A stretch of 64,000 nt of DNA, from positions 1-64,000 of the forward strand of contig NZ_JAFIQY010000026.1 of assembly GCF_022271435.1 (NCBI RefSeq). The letters are read 5' to 3'. Below are positions 50,866 to 59,528 of this stretch, piece after piece (positions within the stretch are counted from its first letter, which is position 1; every line of letters starts with the position of its first letter). The notes beneath the pieces were generated by a model, which was not told the origin of the DNA, ran no database searches, and saw only the letters and a list, made by a program, of their open reading frames with translations. Made by a program: the position numbers and the translations under genes. This DNA is from Streptomyces monomycini. Lineage in GTDB: Bacteria; Actinomycetota; Actinomycetes; Streptomycetales; Streptomycetaceae.

Positions 50866-52188
50866 ATGGACACCGCCTACGGACCCCACTCCCCCTCACC
50901 AGCAGCCTCGCGCGTGCCCATGGCGTTGCGAGCCCCGTTCGCGGGCCGTACCTGGCGGGAGTTCCTCTACCTCCTCCTGAGCCTCCCGGTGGCCTGCGTC
51001 ATGTTCAGCTACGCCGTCACCATGATCTCGGTCGGTGCGGGCCTGCTGATCACGTTCCTGGGCATACCGGTGCTCGCGGCCGGACTGATCGGCTGCCGGG
51101 GGTTCGGAAACCTGGAGCGTGTCCGGGCGCGCGCCCTGCTGGATCTGGACGTGGAGCACCCGGCACCGGTGCGTGCCGCCAAGCCGGGGGTGATGAGCTG
51201 GGTCTGCGCGGTGCTCAAGAGCGGCGTCTCCTGGCGCCATCTCCTGTACTCGATACTCCACTTCCCCTGGGCGGCCTTCGCCTTCGTCTTCGCGGTGACG
51301 TTCTGGACGGTGGCCTGGTCCCTGTTCCTCTACCCGCTGTGGCAGTGGACGTTCCCCGCCTACCTCGACCAGCCGGGCATCCAGCTGTGGGGCAACGGCC
51401 GGGGAGACGGCCTCTACCTGGACTCCCCGACCGGCATGGCGACAGCCAGCGGACTCGGCCTGCTGCTGGTCCTGGCCGGACCGTGGGTCATACGCGGCCT
51501 GACGCACGTGGACCGCGTCCTGGTGCACGGACTGCTCGGTCCCTCCCTGCTCGCCACGCGCGTCTCGGAGCTGGAGACGGACCGCGGGGTGGTCGTGGAC
51601 ACCGCCGCCGCCGACCTGCGGCGTATCGAGCGGGACCTGCACGACGGCGCGCAGGCCCGGCTGGTGTCGCTGGCGATGGACCTGGGCCTGGCGAAGGAGA
51701 AGCTGGCGCAGGACCCGGAGGCCGCCGCGAAGATGGTGGGCGAGGCCCACGGCGAGGTGAAGATCGCCCTCCAGGAGCTGCGGGACCTCGCGCGCGGCAT
51801 CCACCCGGCGATCCTCACGGACCGCGGGCTGGGCCCGGCCCTCACCTCGCTGGCGGGTCGCTGCACGGTACCGGTCAAGGTCTCCGTGGACCTCGGCCAC
51901 CGCCCCGCCGCCGCCATCGAAGGCATCGCCTACTTCACCGTCTCCGAACTGCTCCAGAACGTCTCCAAGCACGCCCGGGCGAGCAGCGCCTCCGTGGACG
52001 TGTGGCAGGTGGCGGACCGGCTCATGGTGCTCGTCGCGGACGACGGGCAGGGGGGCGCGAGCACGGGGACCGGCAGCGGGCTGGCGGGCCTGGCCGAGCG
52101 GCTCAGCGCGGTCGACGGCCTCCTGGTCGTCGACTCCCCTCCGGGCGGCCCGACCACCATCACGGCGGACCTCCCCTGGCGCGCCTGA
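50866..52188 (+). CDS. Sensor histidine kinase 2 (HisKA_3 type), paralogue of kinase 1
   Basis: The protein (440 residues) has the same plan as kinase 1: a sensor with membrane helices (REFLYLLLSLPVACVMF; TWMISVGAGLLITFLGI-like; two later helices), the phospho-histidine His259 in RRIERDLHDGAQARL, and the N and G boxes ELLQNVSKHAR and DDGQGGA, GSGLAGLAERL. It has an extra periplasmic-type loop (YLDQPGIQLWGNGRGDGLY) that kinase 1 lacks, so the two probably sense different cues. The DNA for ARGIHPAILTDRGLGPAL is nearly identical in both, a sign of recent duplication or gene conversion. The ATG at 50866 is used; upstream starts in the open frame cannot be excluded. Confidence 0.85.
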   Translation: MDTAYGPHSPSPAASRVPMALRAPFAGRTWREFLYLLLSLPVACVMFSYAVTMISVGAGLLITFLGIPVLAAGLIGCRGFGNLERVRARALLDLDVEHPAPVRAAKPGVMSWVCAVLKSGVSWRHLLYSILHFPWAAFAFVFAVTFWTVAWSLFLYPLWQWTFPAYLDQPGIQLWGNGRGDGLYLDSPTGMATASGLGLLLVLAGPWVIRGLTHVDRVLVHGLLGPSLLATRVSELETDRGVVVDTAAADLRRIERDLHDGAQARLVSLAMDLGLAKEKLAQDPEAAAKMVGEAHGEVKIALQELRDLARGIHPAILTDRGLGPALTSLAGRCTVPVKVSVDLGHRPAAAIEGIAYFTVSELLQNVSKHARASSASVDVWQVADRLMVLVADDGQGGASTGTGSGLAGLAERLSAVDGLLVVDSPPGGPTTITADLPWRA

Positions 52189-52598
52189 CCCGGCCGCCCG
52201 GACCAGGCCGGGCCGGGCTGACCGTTCCACCTGCCCGCGCCCGGTCCACCTGAGTGGTCCGGGCGGTTCGGTCGGCCTGGGCAGCCCGACAGCCCGACAG
52301 CCCGACAGCCCGGCAGCCCGGCAGCCCGGCAGCCCGGCAGCCCGGACCGCAACTCGCCCCGGCCTTCAACCGCTCCCCCTCTCCTCCCCTCCCACCCCGT
52401 CCGGAATGGCATCCGTCACCGCCCGCCCCATCCGACGCAGCCCCTGGCCGATCCCGAATGACGCCCCGTCCCGTCCGGAGTCCCACCCGTCGATTCGGGG
52501 CGGCTGGGGGCGGCCGGGATCGGATGCTGGGATGCTGGGGGCGCAGCAGGGTGGGGACATATCAAGACGTGGGGGCGGGAAGAGTCGTGGAGGACAGG
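52189..52598. other. Kinase 2 to response regulator gap
   Basis: This 410-bp gap holds the eight-copy octamer repeat at 52282-52345. A gap this long inside a kinase-regulator pair is unusual; the regulator probably has its own promoter. No convincing terminator is seen. Confidence 0.5.
52282..52345. repeat. Eight-copy octamer repeat
   Basis: Eight uninterrupted 8-bp units, three CAGCCCGA then five CAGCCCGG, fill 64 bp. Octamer arrays are prone to copy-number change by slippage. It lies 253 bp before the regulator start. Confidence 0.9.
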
Positions 52599-53258
52599 GT
52601 GCGGGTGGTCATCGCCGAGGACTCGGTGCTGCTTCGGGAGGGCCTGACCCGGTTGCTCACCGACCGTGGGCACGACGTCGTGGCGGGGGTGGGTGACGCC
52701 GAGGCGTTGCTCAAGGTCATCGGGGAGCTGGCGGCCGAGGACGAGCTGCCGGACGTGGTGGTGGCGGACGTACGGATGCCGCCGACGCACACGGACGAGG
52801 GGGTGCGGGCCGCGATCCGGCTGCGGCGCGATAACCCGGGGCTGGGGGTGCTGGTGCTGTCGCAGTACGTGGAGGAGCAGTACGCGACGGAATTGCTCGC
52901 GGGATCCAGTCACGGCGTCGGCTATCTCCTCAAGGACCGGGTAGCCGAAGTGCGGGAGTTCGTCGACGCGGTGGTCCGGGTCGCCGAGGGGGGCACCGCG
53001 CTGGACCCCGAAGTGGTCGCGCAGCTGCTCGGCCGCAGCCGTAAGCAGGACGTGCTGGCGAACCTCACGCCGCGGGAGCGGGAGGTCCTGGGGCTGATGG
53101 CCGAGGGGCGGACGAACTCCGCGATCGCACGGCAGCTGGTGGTGAGCGACGGTGCGGTGGAGAAGCACGTCAGCAACATTTTCCTCAAGCTGGGCCTGTC
53201 GCCGAGTGACGGGGATCACCGCCGGGTGCTGGCCGTCCTGCGGTATCTCGGTTCCTGA
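52599..53258 (+). CDS. NarL/LuxR-type response regulator
   Basis: The protein (219 residues) has an N-terminal receiver (VRVVIAEDSVLLREGLTRLL; phospho-acceptor Asp57 in VVVADVRMPP; Lys in YLLKDRV) and a C-terminal LuxR helix-turn-helix (LTPREREVLGLMAEGRTNSAIA, then KHVSNIFLKLGL). The GTG at 52599 with GGAGG at 5 nt gives the standard N-terminus; a GTG at 52587 would add four residues. It is the only regulator next to two kinases and should be phosphorylated by one or both, dimerise and bind DNA. The 18-bp motif before each kinase is a plausible target. Confidence 0.9.
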   Translation: MRVVIAEDSVLLREGLTRLLTDRGHDVVAGVGDAEALLKVIGELAAEDELPDVVVADVRMPPTHTDEGVRAAIRLRRDNPGLGVLVLSQYVEEQYATELLAGSSHGVGYLLKDRVAEVREFVDAVVRVAEGGTALDPEVVAQLLGRSRKQDVLANLTPREREVLGLMAEGRTNSAIARQLVVSDGAVEKHVSNIFLKLGLSPSDGDHRRVLAVLRYLGS

Positions 53259-53395
53259 GAATCCGACACGCTGTCGGTCACGCAGGCTGCGGGCGGCCCC
53301 GGGGGGTGGCCGGGACCTGAGGAGTAGAACCAAAGGCCTAGGCGCGAGCGTCTTGGAGAAGGGGGCCGGGGGGCGGTTGTTTCATGACAATTCCT

Positions 53396-53409
53396 GACAG
53401 AGTGCTGTC
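53396..53409. promoter_or_regulatory. Inverted repeat before korA
   Basis: GACAG-AGTG-CTGTC lies about 125 bp before the korA start, within a larger imperfect palindrome with CATGACA and TGTCTCATG ends. Possible operator. No promoter boxes are certain. Confidence 0.35.
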
Positions 53410-53532
53410 TCATGTCCACGTCCATCATGTGATCGGCCCAGGGAAGGCGACCCTTACCCACGTACGATGTTCGTGGGACGACCGGTCGGCACGACGAGTC
53501 CCGAGCCACCGCCCCGAGGGAGGTCCGAAGCA

Positions 53533-55566
53533 GTGACCAGCCAGGTCAGCAGCCAAGCCGAGCAGGCCGACGGAGCGCTCACCCGGGAGCCGCAGGCTCC
53601 CGGGACCGGCGCCGACGGCGGGAAGAACGGCGGTACACACGGCGGTACAGACGGCGGTAAAAACGGCGGTAAAGAGGTACGTCGCCTGGACCGGGTGATC
53701 ATCCGGTTCGCGGGCGACTCCGGTGACGGTATGCAGCTCACGGGCGACCGGTTCACCTCCGAGACGGCGACCTTCGGCAACGACCTGTCGACGCTGCCGA
53801 ACTTCCCCGCCGAGATCCGGGCCCCCGCCGGCACCCTGCCGGGCGTCTCCAGCTTCCAGCTGCATTTCGCGGACCACGACATCCTCACCCCCGGCGACGC
53901 GCCCAACGTCCTGGTGGCGATGAACCCGGCCGCGCTGAAGGCGAACCTGGCGGACGTGCCGCGCGGCGCGGAGATCATCGTCAACACGGACGAGTTCACC
54001 AAGCGGCCGATGGCGAAGGTGGGCTACGACGTCAGCCCGCTGGAGGACGGGTCGCTGGAGGCGTACAACGTCCACCCGGTGCCGCTGACGACGCTGACGA
54101 TCGAGGCGCTCAAGGAGTTCGGGCTCTCCCGCAAGGAGGCCGAGCGCTCCAAGAACATGTTCGCGCTGGGTCTGCTGTCGTGGATGTACCACCGGCCGAC
54201 CGAGGGCACCGAAGCGTTCCTGCGGCAGAAGTTCGCCAAGAAGCCGGACATCGCCGAGGCGAACGTCGCCGCCTTCCGCGCGGGCTGGAACTTCGGCGAG
54301 ACCACCGAGGACTTCGCGGTCTCCTACGAGGTCGCGCCGGCCACCCAGGCGTTCCCGACGGGGACGTACCGCAACATCTCCGGCAACCTGGCCCTGTCGT
54401 ACGGCCTGATCGCCGCCGGGCAGCAGGCCGACCTGCCGCTCTACCTCGGCTCGTACCCGATCACGCCGGCCTCGGACATCCTGCACGAGCTGAGCAAGCA
54501 CAAGAACTTCGGCGTGCGGACCTTCCAGGCCGAGGACGAGATCGCCGGCATCGGCGCGGCACTGGGCGCCGCCTTCGGCGGTGCGCTCGCGGTGACCACC
54601 ACCTCGGGCCCCGGTGTGGCGCTGAAGTCGGAGACCATCGGACTCGCGGTCTCCCTCGAACTCCCGCTGGTCATCGTGGACATCCAGCGCGGCGGCCCGT
54701 CCACCGGCCTGCCCACCAAGACCGAGCAGGCCGACCTGCTCCAGGCGATGTACGGGCGCAACGGCGAGGCGCCGGTGCCGATCGTGGCGCCGAAGACGCC
54801 GGCCGACTGTTTCGACGCGGCGCTGGACGCGGCGCGCATCGCGCTGACGTACCGTACGCCGGTCTTCCTGCTGTCCGACGGCTACCTGGCCAACGGTTCC
54901 GAGCCGTGGCGCATCCCGGAGGTCGACGAACTGCCCGACCTGCGGGTGCAGTTCGCCTCCGGCGCGAACCACACGCTGGCGGACGGCACCGAGGTGTTCT
55001 GGCCGTACAAGCGCGACGAGCAGACCCTCGCCCGCCCGTGGGCGGTGCCCGGCACGCCCGGTCTGGAGCACCGGATCGGCGGCATCGAGAAGCAGGACGG
55101 CACGGGCAACATCTCCTACGACCCGGCCAACCACAACTTCATGGTGCGCACCCGCCAGGCGAAGATCGACGGCATCGAGGTCCCGGACCTGGAGGTCGAC
55201 GACCCGACGGTGGAGGCGGCCGTCCACGACGGACAGGGTGCCGCCGCCGCGCAGGGCGCCGACACCCTCGTGCTGGGCTGGGGCTCGACGTACGGGCCGA
55301 TCACCGCGGCCGTCCGGCGCGTGCGGCGGGACGGCGGGCGGGTGGCACAGGCCCATCTGCGCCATCTCAACCCCTTCCCGCGGAATCTCGGCGCGGTGCT
55401 GGCGCGTTACGACAAGGTGGTCGTACCGGAGATGAACCTCGGCCAGCTCGCGACACTGCTGCGGGCGAAGTACCTCGTCGACGCCCGCTCCTACACCCAG
55501 GTCAGCGGAATGCCGTTCAAGGCCGAGCAGCTTGCGGAGGTCTTTAAGGAGGCCATCAATGACTGA
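53533..55566 (+). CDS. korA: 2-oxoacid:ferredoxin oxidoreductase alpha subunit
   Basis: KorA (677 residues) is a fused gamma-alpha chain. Residues 55-240 are the gamma (POR_N-like) domain (RFAGDSGDGMQLTGDRF), and from about 255 the pyrimidine-binding alpha domain with YPITPASDIL, TTSGPGVALKSE and IQRGGPSTGLPTK. Together with KorB it converts 2-oxoglutarate or another 2-oxoacid and CoA to acyl-CoA with reduction of ferredoxin. The GTG at 53533 follows GGGAGG and gives the streptomycete start VTSQVSSQAEQ. The N-terminal 50 residues are low complexity with (N/D)GG(K/T) repeats. It overlaps korB by 8 nt. Confidence 0.93.
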   Translation: MTSQVSSQAEQADGALTREPQAPGTGADGGKNGGTHGGTDGGKNGGKEVRRLDRVIIRFAGDSGDGMQLTGDRFTSETATFGNDLSTLPNFPAEIRAPAGTLPGVSSFQLHFADHDILTPGDAPNVLVAMNPAALKANLADVPRGAEIIVNTDEFTKRPMAKVGYDVSPLEDGSLEAYNVHPVPLTTLTIEALKEFGLSRKEAERSKNMFALGLLSWMYHRPTEGTEAFLRQKFAKKPDIAEANVAAFRAGWNFGETTEDFAVSYEVAPATQAFPTGTYRNISGNLALSYGLIAAGQQADLPLYLGSYPITPASDILHELSKHKNFGVRTFQAEDEIAGIGAALGAAFGGALAVTTTSGPGVALKSETIGLAVSLELPLVIVDIQRGGPSTGLPTKTEQADLLQAMYGRNGEAPVPIVAPKTPADCFDAALDAARIALTYRTPVFLLSDGYLANGSEPWRIPEVDELPDLRVQFASGANHTLADGTEVFWPYKRDEQTLARPWAVPGTPGLEHRIGGIEKQDGTGNISYDPANHNFMVRTRQAKIDGIEVPDLEVDDPTVEAAVHDGQGAAAAQGADTLVLGWGSTYGPITAAVRRVRRDGGRVAQAHLRHLNPFPRNLGAVLARYDKVVVPEMNLGQLATLLRAKYLVDARSYTQVSGMPFKAEQLAEVFKEAIND

Positions 55567-56653
55567 GACGATCGCGGAGGGGACCTCGTCGATCGAGGCG
55601 CTTTCGCTGGTGCCCAAGGCCGAGGCCAAGCAGTCCATGAAGGACTTCAAGTCCGACCAGGAAGTGCGCTGGTGCCCCGGCTGCGGTGATTACGCGGTTC
55701 TCGCCGCCGTGCAGGGCTTCATGCCCGAGCTCGGTCTGGCGAAGGAGAACATCGTCTTCGTCTCGGGCATCGGCTGCTCGTCCCGGTTCCCGTACTACAT
55801 GAACACGTACGGGATGCACTCCATCCACGGCCGCGCCCCGGCCATCGCCTCCGGCCTGGCCTCCTCGCGCCGTGACCTGTCGGTGTGGGTCGTCACCGGT
55901 GACGGCGACGCGCTGTCCATCGGCGGCAACCACCTGATCCACGCGCTGCGCCGCAACGTCAACCTCAAGATCCTGCTGTTCAACAACCGGATCTACGGCC
56001 TGACCAAGGGCCAGTACAGCCCCACCTCCGAGGTCGGCAAGATCACGAAGTCGACCCCGATGGGCTCGCTGGACGCGCCCTTCAACCCGGTGTCGCTGGC
56101 CATCGGCGCCGAGGCGTCCTTCGTGGCCCGCACGGTCGACTCCGACCGCAAGCACCTGACCGGCGTGCTGCGCGCGGCCGCCGCCCACCCGGGCACGGCG
56201 CTGGTGGAGATCTACCAGAACTGCAACATCTTCAACGACGGCGCCTTCGAGGTCCTCAAGGACAAGCAGCAGGCCGAGGAAGCCGTGATCCGTCTGGAGC
56301 ACGGGCAGCCGATCCGCTTCGGCGCGCTCGCCGAGGACGGCCTCGGTTCCAAGGGCGTGGTGCGGGATCCGGCCACCGGTGACCTGAAGGTCGTCGACGT
56401 GGCGACGGTGGGCGCGGACGCCGTGCTGGTCCACGACGCGCACCAGGCCTCGCCGACCACCGCGTTCGCCCTGTCCCGCCTCGCCGACCCGGACACGCTG
56501 CACCACACCCCCATCGGTGTGCTGCGCAACGTGGACCGCCCGGTGTACGACACGCTCATGGGTGAGCAGTTGGACACCGCCATCGAGCAGAAGGGCAAGG
56601 GCGATCTGGCCTCCCTGCTGGCCGGCAACGACACCTGGACGGTGGTCGGCTGA
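55559..56653 (+). CDS. korB: 2-oxoacid:ferredoxin oxidoreductase beta subunit
   Basis: KorB (364 residues) binds thiamine diphosphate and one [4Fe-4S] cluster. The cluster ligands begin with Cys39 and Cys42 in RWCPGCGDY, then GIGCSSRF, and a later NCNIF cysteine. The thiamine motif is VVTGDGDALSIGGNH with FNNRIYGLTKGQ. The short catalytic beta chain without its own extra ferredoxin domain is the two-subunit actinobacterial form. The ATG at 55559 lies inside the end of korA. A strong terminator follows. No ferredoxin gene is adjacent, so its electron acceptor is encoded elsewhere. Confidence 0.93.
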   Translation: MTETIAEGTSSIEALSLVPKAEAKQSMKDFKSDQEVRWCPGCGDYAVLAAVQGFMPELGLAKENIVFVSGIGCSSRFPYYMNTYGMHSIHGRAPAIASGLASSRRDLSVWVVTGDGDALSIGGNHLIHALRRNVNLKILLFNNRIYGLTKGQYSPTSEVGKITKSTPMGSLDAPFNPVSLAIGAEASFVARTVDSDRKHLTGVLRAAAAHPGTALVEIYQNCNIFNDGAFEVLKDKQQAEEAVIRLEHGQPIRFGALAEDGLGSKGVVRDPATGDLKVVDVATVGADAVLVHDAHQASPTTAFALSRLADPDTLHHTPIGVLRNVDRPVYDTLMGEQLDTAIEQKGKGDLASLLAGNDTWTVVG

Positions 56654-56673
56654 ACCGCCGGTCACGGGCTTTC

Positions 56674-56716
56674 CGGTGCCCGTACGGAGCGTCTTCGGAC
56701 GTCCCGTACGGGCACC
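56674..56716 (+). terminator. korAB terminator
   Basis: CGGTGCCCGTACGG pairs with its 14-bp complement around an inner GTC-TTCG-GAC hairpin, and is followed by TCGTTTTCG. It begins 21 nt after the korB stop. Confidence 0.88.
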
Positions 56717-56859
56717 GTCGTTTTCGTCCGCCGCGCACCGCCACCCGTCATGACCGTATCCCGGTACGGACATGACAGCCGGGCCGTCCGGCGTTACCTT
56801 CAGAACGCGACCCGCGCCACCGTCGGCGCAGATGGAGCAGCATTCCTCCGGAGGGCCCC

Positions 56860-57945
56860 TTGCAACCCCAGAATGAACAGCGCACTGGACTCGTCTACGG
56901 CACGGCCGCGTACGTGGTGTGGGGCCTGCTCCCGCTGTACTGGCACCTGCTCGGCGACCTGGCCCCCACCGAGATCCTGGCCCACCGGATGGTGTGGTCG
57001 CTGCCGGTCGCCGTCGTGATCCTGGCCGCGATACGCCGCTGGTCCTGGGTGCGGGAGCTGGTGCGGCAGCCCAAGCGGCTCGGCATGGTGCTGGTCTGCG
57101 CCGCGGTCATCTCCGTCAACTGGTTCCTGTACATCTGGGCGGTCAACGCCGGGCACGTGCTCGAAGCCAGCCTGGGCTACTTCATCAACCCGCTGGTCAG
57201 CATCGCCTTCGGTGTACTGGTGCTGCGTGAGCGGCTGCGGCCGCTGCAGTGGGCGGCCGTGGGCGTCGGTGCCGCCGCGGTGGTCGTGATGGCGGTGGCG
57301 TACGGCAAGGTGCCCTGGATCTCCCTGGCGCTGGCCCTCACGTTCGCCACGTACGGCCTGGTGAAGAAGGGCGTGAAGCTGGGCGGCATCGAGGGCTTCA
57401 GCGCCGAGACGGCGATGCAGTTCCTGCCTGCGCTCGGCATCCTGGCCTTCCTCGGCGCGCGCGGCGAGTCCGGGTTCCTGACCGGCGGAGTGGGGCAGAC
57501 GCTGCTGCTCATGGGCTGTGGCGTGGCCACCGCGCTGCCGCTGATCGCCTTCGGCGCGGCGGCGGTGCGGCTGCCGCTGACCGTGCTCGGGATGCTCCAG
57601 TACCTCGCGCCGACCTTCCAGTTCGCGCTGGGCCTGCTGGTCTTCCACGAGGAGATGCCGGTGGAGCGCTGGGCGGGCTTCGGTCTCGTCTGGCTGGCGC
57701 TGGTGATGCTGACGTACGACGCGGCGCGCGCCGCCCGTTCCGCGCGTACGGCGCTGGCCACGGCCCGGAAGACGGCCCGGGAAGTGGTCGGGGAGACGGC
57801 CGCGGCCCTGACCCCGGCCACCGCGGCGCAGGCCCCGCAGCCCTCCCAGACGGCCGCCGCACGGCCCGCCCCGGCAGCCACCCCCGAACTCGCCCCGGCA
57901 GCCACCTCCGAACCCGTCCCGGAGCTGGGTGCCGCCAAGCGCTGA
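56860..57945 (+). CDS. rarD: RarD/EamA-family transporter
   Basis: The protein (361 residues) has ten predicted membrane helices in two EamA repeats and the RarD signature (GTAAYVVWGLLPLYWHLL; SVNWFLYIWAVNAGHVLEASLGYFINPL split across the first repeat). It should export a small metabolite; chloramphenicol-type drugs have been reported for relatives. The TTG at 56860 has GGAGG at 5 nt. After residue 290 an Ala/Pro-rich cytoplasmic tail of about 60 residues is added. It is a separate transcript behind the korAB terminator. Confidence 0.88.
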   Translation: MQPQNEQRTGLVYGTAAYVVWGLLPLYWHLLGDLAPTEILAHRMVWSLPVAVVILAAIRRWSWVRELVRQPKRLGMVLVCAAVISVNWFLYIWAVNAGHVLEASLGYFINPLVSIAFGVLVLRERLRPLQWAAVGVGAAAVVVMAVAYGKVPWISLALALTFATYGLVKKGVKLGGIEGFSAETAMQFLPALGILAFLGARGESGFLTGGVGQTLLLMGCGVATALPLIAFGAAAVRLPLTVLGMLQYLAPTFQFALGLLVFHEEMPVERWAGFGLVWLALVMLTYDAARAARSARTALATARKTAREVVGETAAALTPATAAQAPQPSQTAAARPAPAATPELAPAATSEPVPELGAAKR

Positions 57946-58074
57946 TCCGCCGCAGAACGATATGCGGGTCGGGGTGTCCGGATTCCGCCTTGCCAGCGGA
58001 GCGCGGCGCACCGAGCATCAGCTTCGCGCCATGCACGGTCCGTTCACTCCACGTTCGGAATCCGGAGACCCCTC

Positions 58075-59478
58075 ATGTCATGGAATGCCGCAAGGCCCTG
58101 CGCGACCAGGCGTTTTCGAAGATCTGGCCGCGGCGGCGGCCCTCGTCCCGGCGGCCTCGGGCTGACTGCCGCCGGTGCCGTACTCGGCCTGATCGTTGCG
58201 ATACCCGGGGCGGCCGGTACGGCCACCGCCGCGCCTGCCGCCGCCCGCTCCGCCGCCCCCGCCGTCAGCACCGCCGCCGCCCCCGACCTGCCGGTGGCCA
58301 ACGTCAAAGCGCACCTGAGCCAGCTCCAGTCGATCGCCACCGCCAACGGCGGCAACCGGGCCCACGGCCGGCCCGGCTACCGGGCCTCGCTCGACTACAT
58401 CAAGGGCAAGCTGGACGCCGCGGGCTTCACCACCAGCGTGCAGCAGTTCACCACCGGCGGCACCACCGGCTACAACCTGATCGCCGACTGGCCCGGCGGC
58501 GACCCGAACCAGGTCCTGATGGCCGGCGCGCACCTGGACTCCGTCAGCGCGGGCCCCGGCATCAACGACAACGGCTCCGGCTCGGCCGCGGTCCTCGAAA
58601 CCGCGCTGGCCGTCGCCCGCGCGGGCGCCAAGCCCGCCAAGCACCTGCGGTTCGGCTGGTGGGGCGCCGAGGAGCTGGGGATGCGCGGCTCGCAGTACTA
58701 CGTGAGCCGGCTGGCCGCGACGGAGCGGTCGAAGTTCAGCGGCTACCTGAACTTCGACATGGTCGGCTCTCCGAACCCCGGCTACTTCGTCTACGACGAC
58801 GACCGCGCCATCGAGGCCGTGTTCAAGGCGTACTACGCCTCGCTGAACGTCCCCACGGAGATCGAGACCGAGGGCGACGGCCGCAGCGACCACGCGCCGT
58901 TCAAGAACGTCGGCATCCCCGTGGGCGGCCTGTTCTCCGGCGCCGACTACACCAAGACGGCCGCGCAGGCGCAGAAGTGGGGCGGTACGGCGGGCCAGCC
59001 CTTCGACCGCTGCTACCACCGCTCCTGCGACACGTCGTCGAACATCAACGACACCGCCCTGGACCGCAACAGCGACGCCGTCGCCCACGCGGTGTGGACG
59101 CTGGGCGTCGGTACGACGACCCCGCCCGGCGGCACCGTCTTCGAGAACACCGACGACGTGCAGATCCCGGACGCGGGCGCCGCGGTGACCTCACCGGTGA
59201 CGGTCTCCGGACGTACCGGCAACGCGCCGGCCACCCTCCAGGCCGGCGTGGACATCAAGCACAGCTACCGCGGTGACCTGGCCATCGACCTCGTGGGGCC
59301 GAGCGGGCAGGCGTACCGGCTGAAGAACTCCAGCGGTTCGGACTCGGCGCCGAACGTGATCACCACGTACACGGTCGACGCGTCCGCCGAGCCGGCCGAC
59401 GGCACCTGGCAGCTGCGGGTGCAGGACCTCGGTCCGCAGGACACCGGCTACATCGACAGCTGGAAGCTCACCTTCTGA
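58075..59478 (+). CDS. Secreted M28 aminopeptidase with C-terminal P-domain
   Basis: The protein (467 residues) is exported: a twin-arginine-like charged start (TRRFRRSG), a hydrophobic segment at 28-45 and an Ala-rich cleavage region near 53. The catalytic domain is like the Streptomyces griseus aminopeptidase, with zinc ligands His153, Asp165, Glu200, Asp228 and His273, the general base Glu199, and two cysteines (FDRCYHRSCDTSSN) that can form the known disulfide. From about residue 355 a P/Homo B domain (the subtilase accessory beta-barrel) follows. It would remove N-terminal hydrophobic residues from peptides outside the cell. The ATG at 58075 follows GGAG. Confidence 0.92.
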   Translation: MSWNAARPCATRRFRRSGRGGGPRPGGLGLTAAGAVLGLIVAIPGAAGTATAAPAAARSAAPAVSTAAAPDLPVANVKAHLSQLQSIATANGGNRAHGRPGYRASLDYIKGKLDAAGFTTSVQQFTTGGTTGYNLIADWPGGDPNQVLMAGAHLDSVSAGPGINDNGSGSAAVLETALAVARAGAKPAKHLRFGWWGAEELGMRGSQYYVSRLAATERSKFSGYLNFDMVGSPNPGYFVYDDDRAIEAVFKAYYASLNVPTEIETEGDGRSDHAPFKNVGIPVGGLFSGADYTKTAAQAQKWGGTAGQPFDRCYHRSCDTSSNINDTALDRNSDAVAHAVWTLGVGTTTPPGGTVFENTDDVQIPDAGAAVTSPVTVSGRTGNAPATLQAGVDIKHSYRGDLAIDLVGPSGQAYRLKNSSGSDSAPNVITTYTVDASAEPADGTWQLRVQDLGPQDTGYIDSWKLTF

Positions 59479-59528
59479 CGGCCGGCCGCACCGTCGGGCC
59501 GTGACCGTACGGCGCGGGGCGGCGCGGC

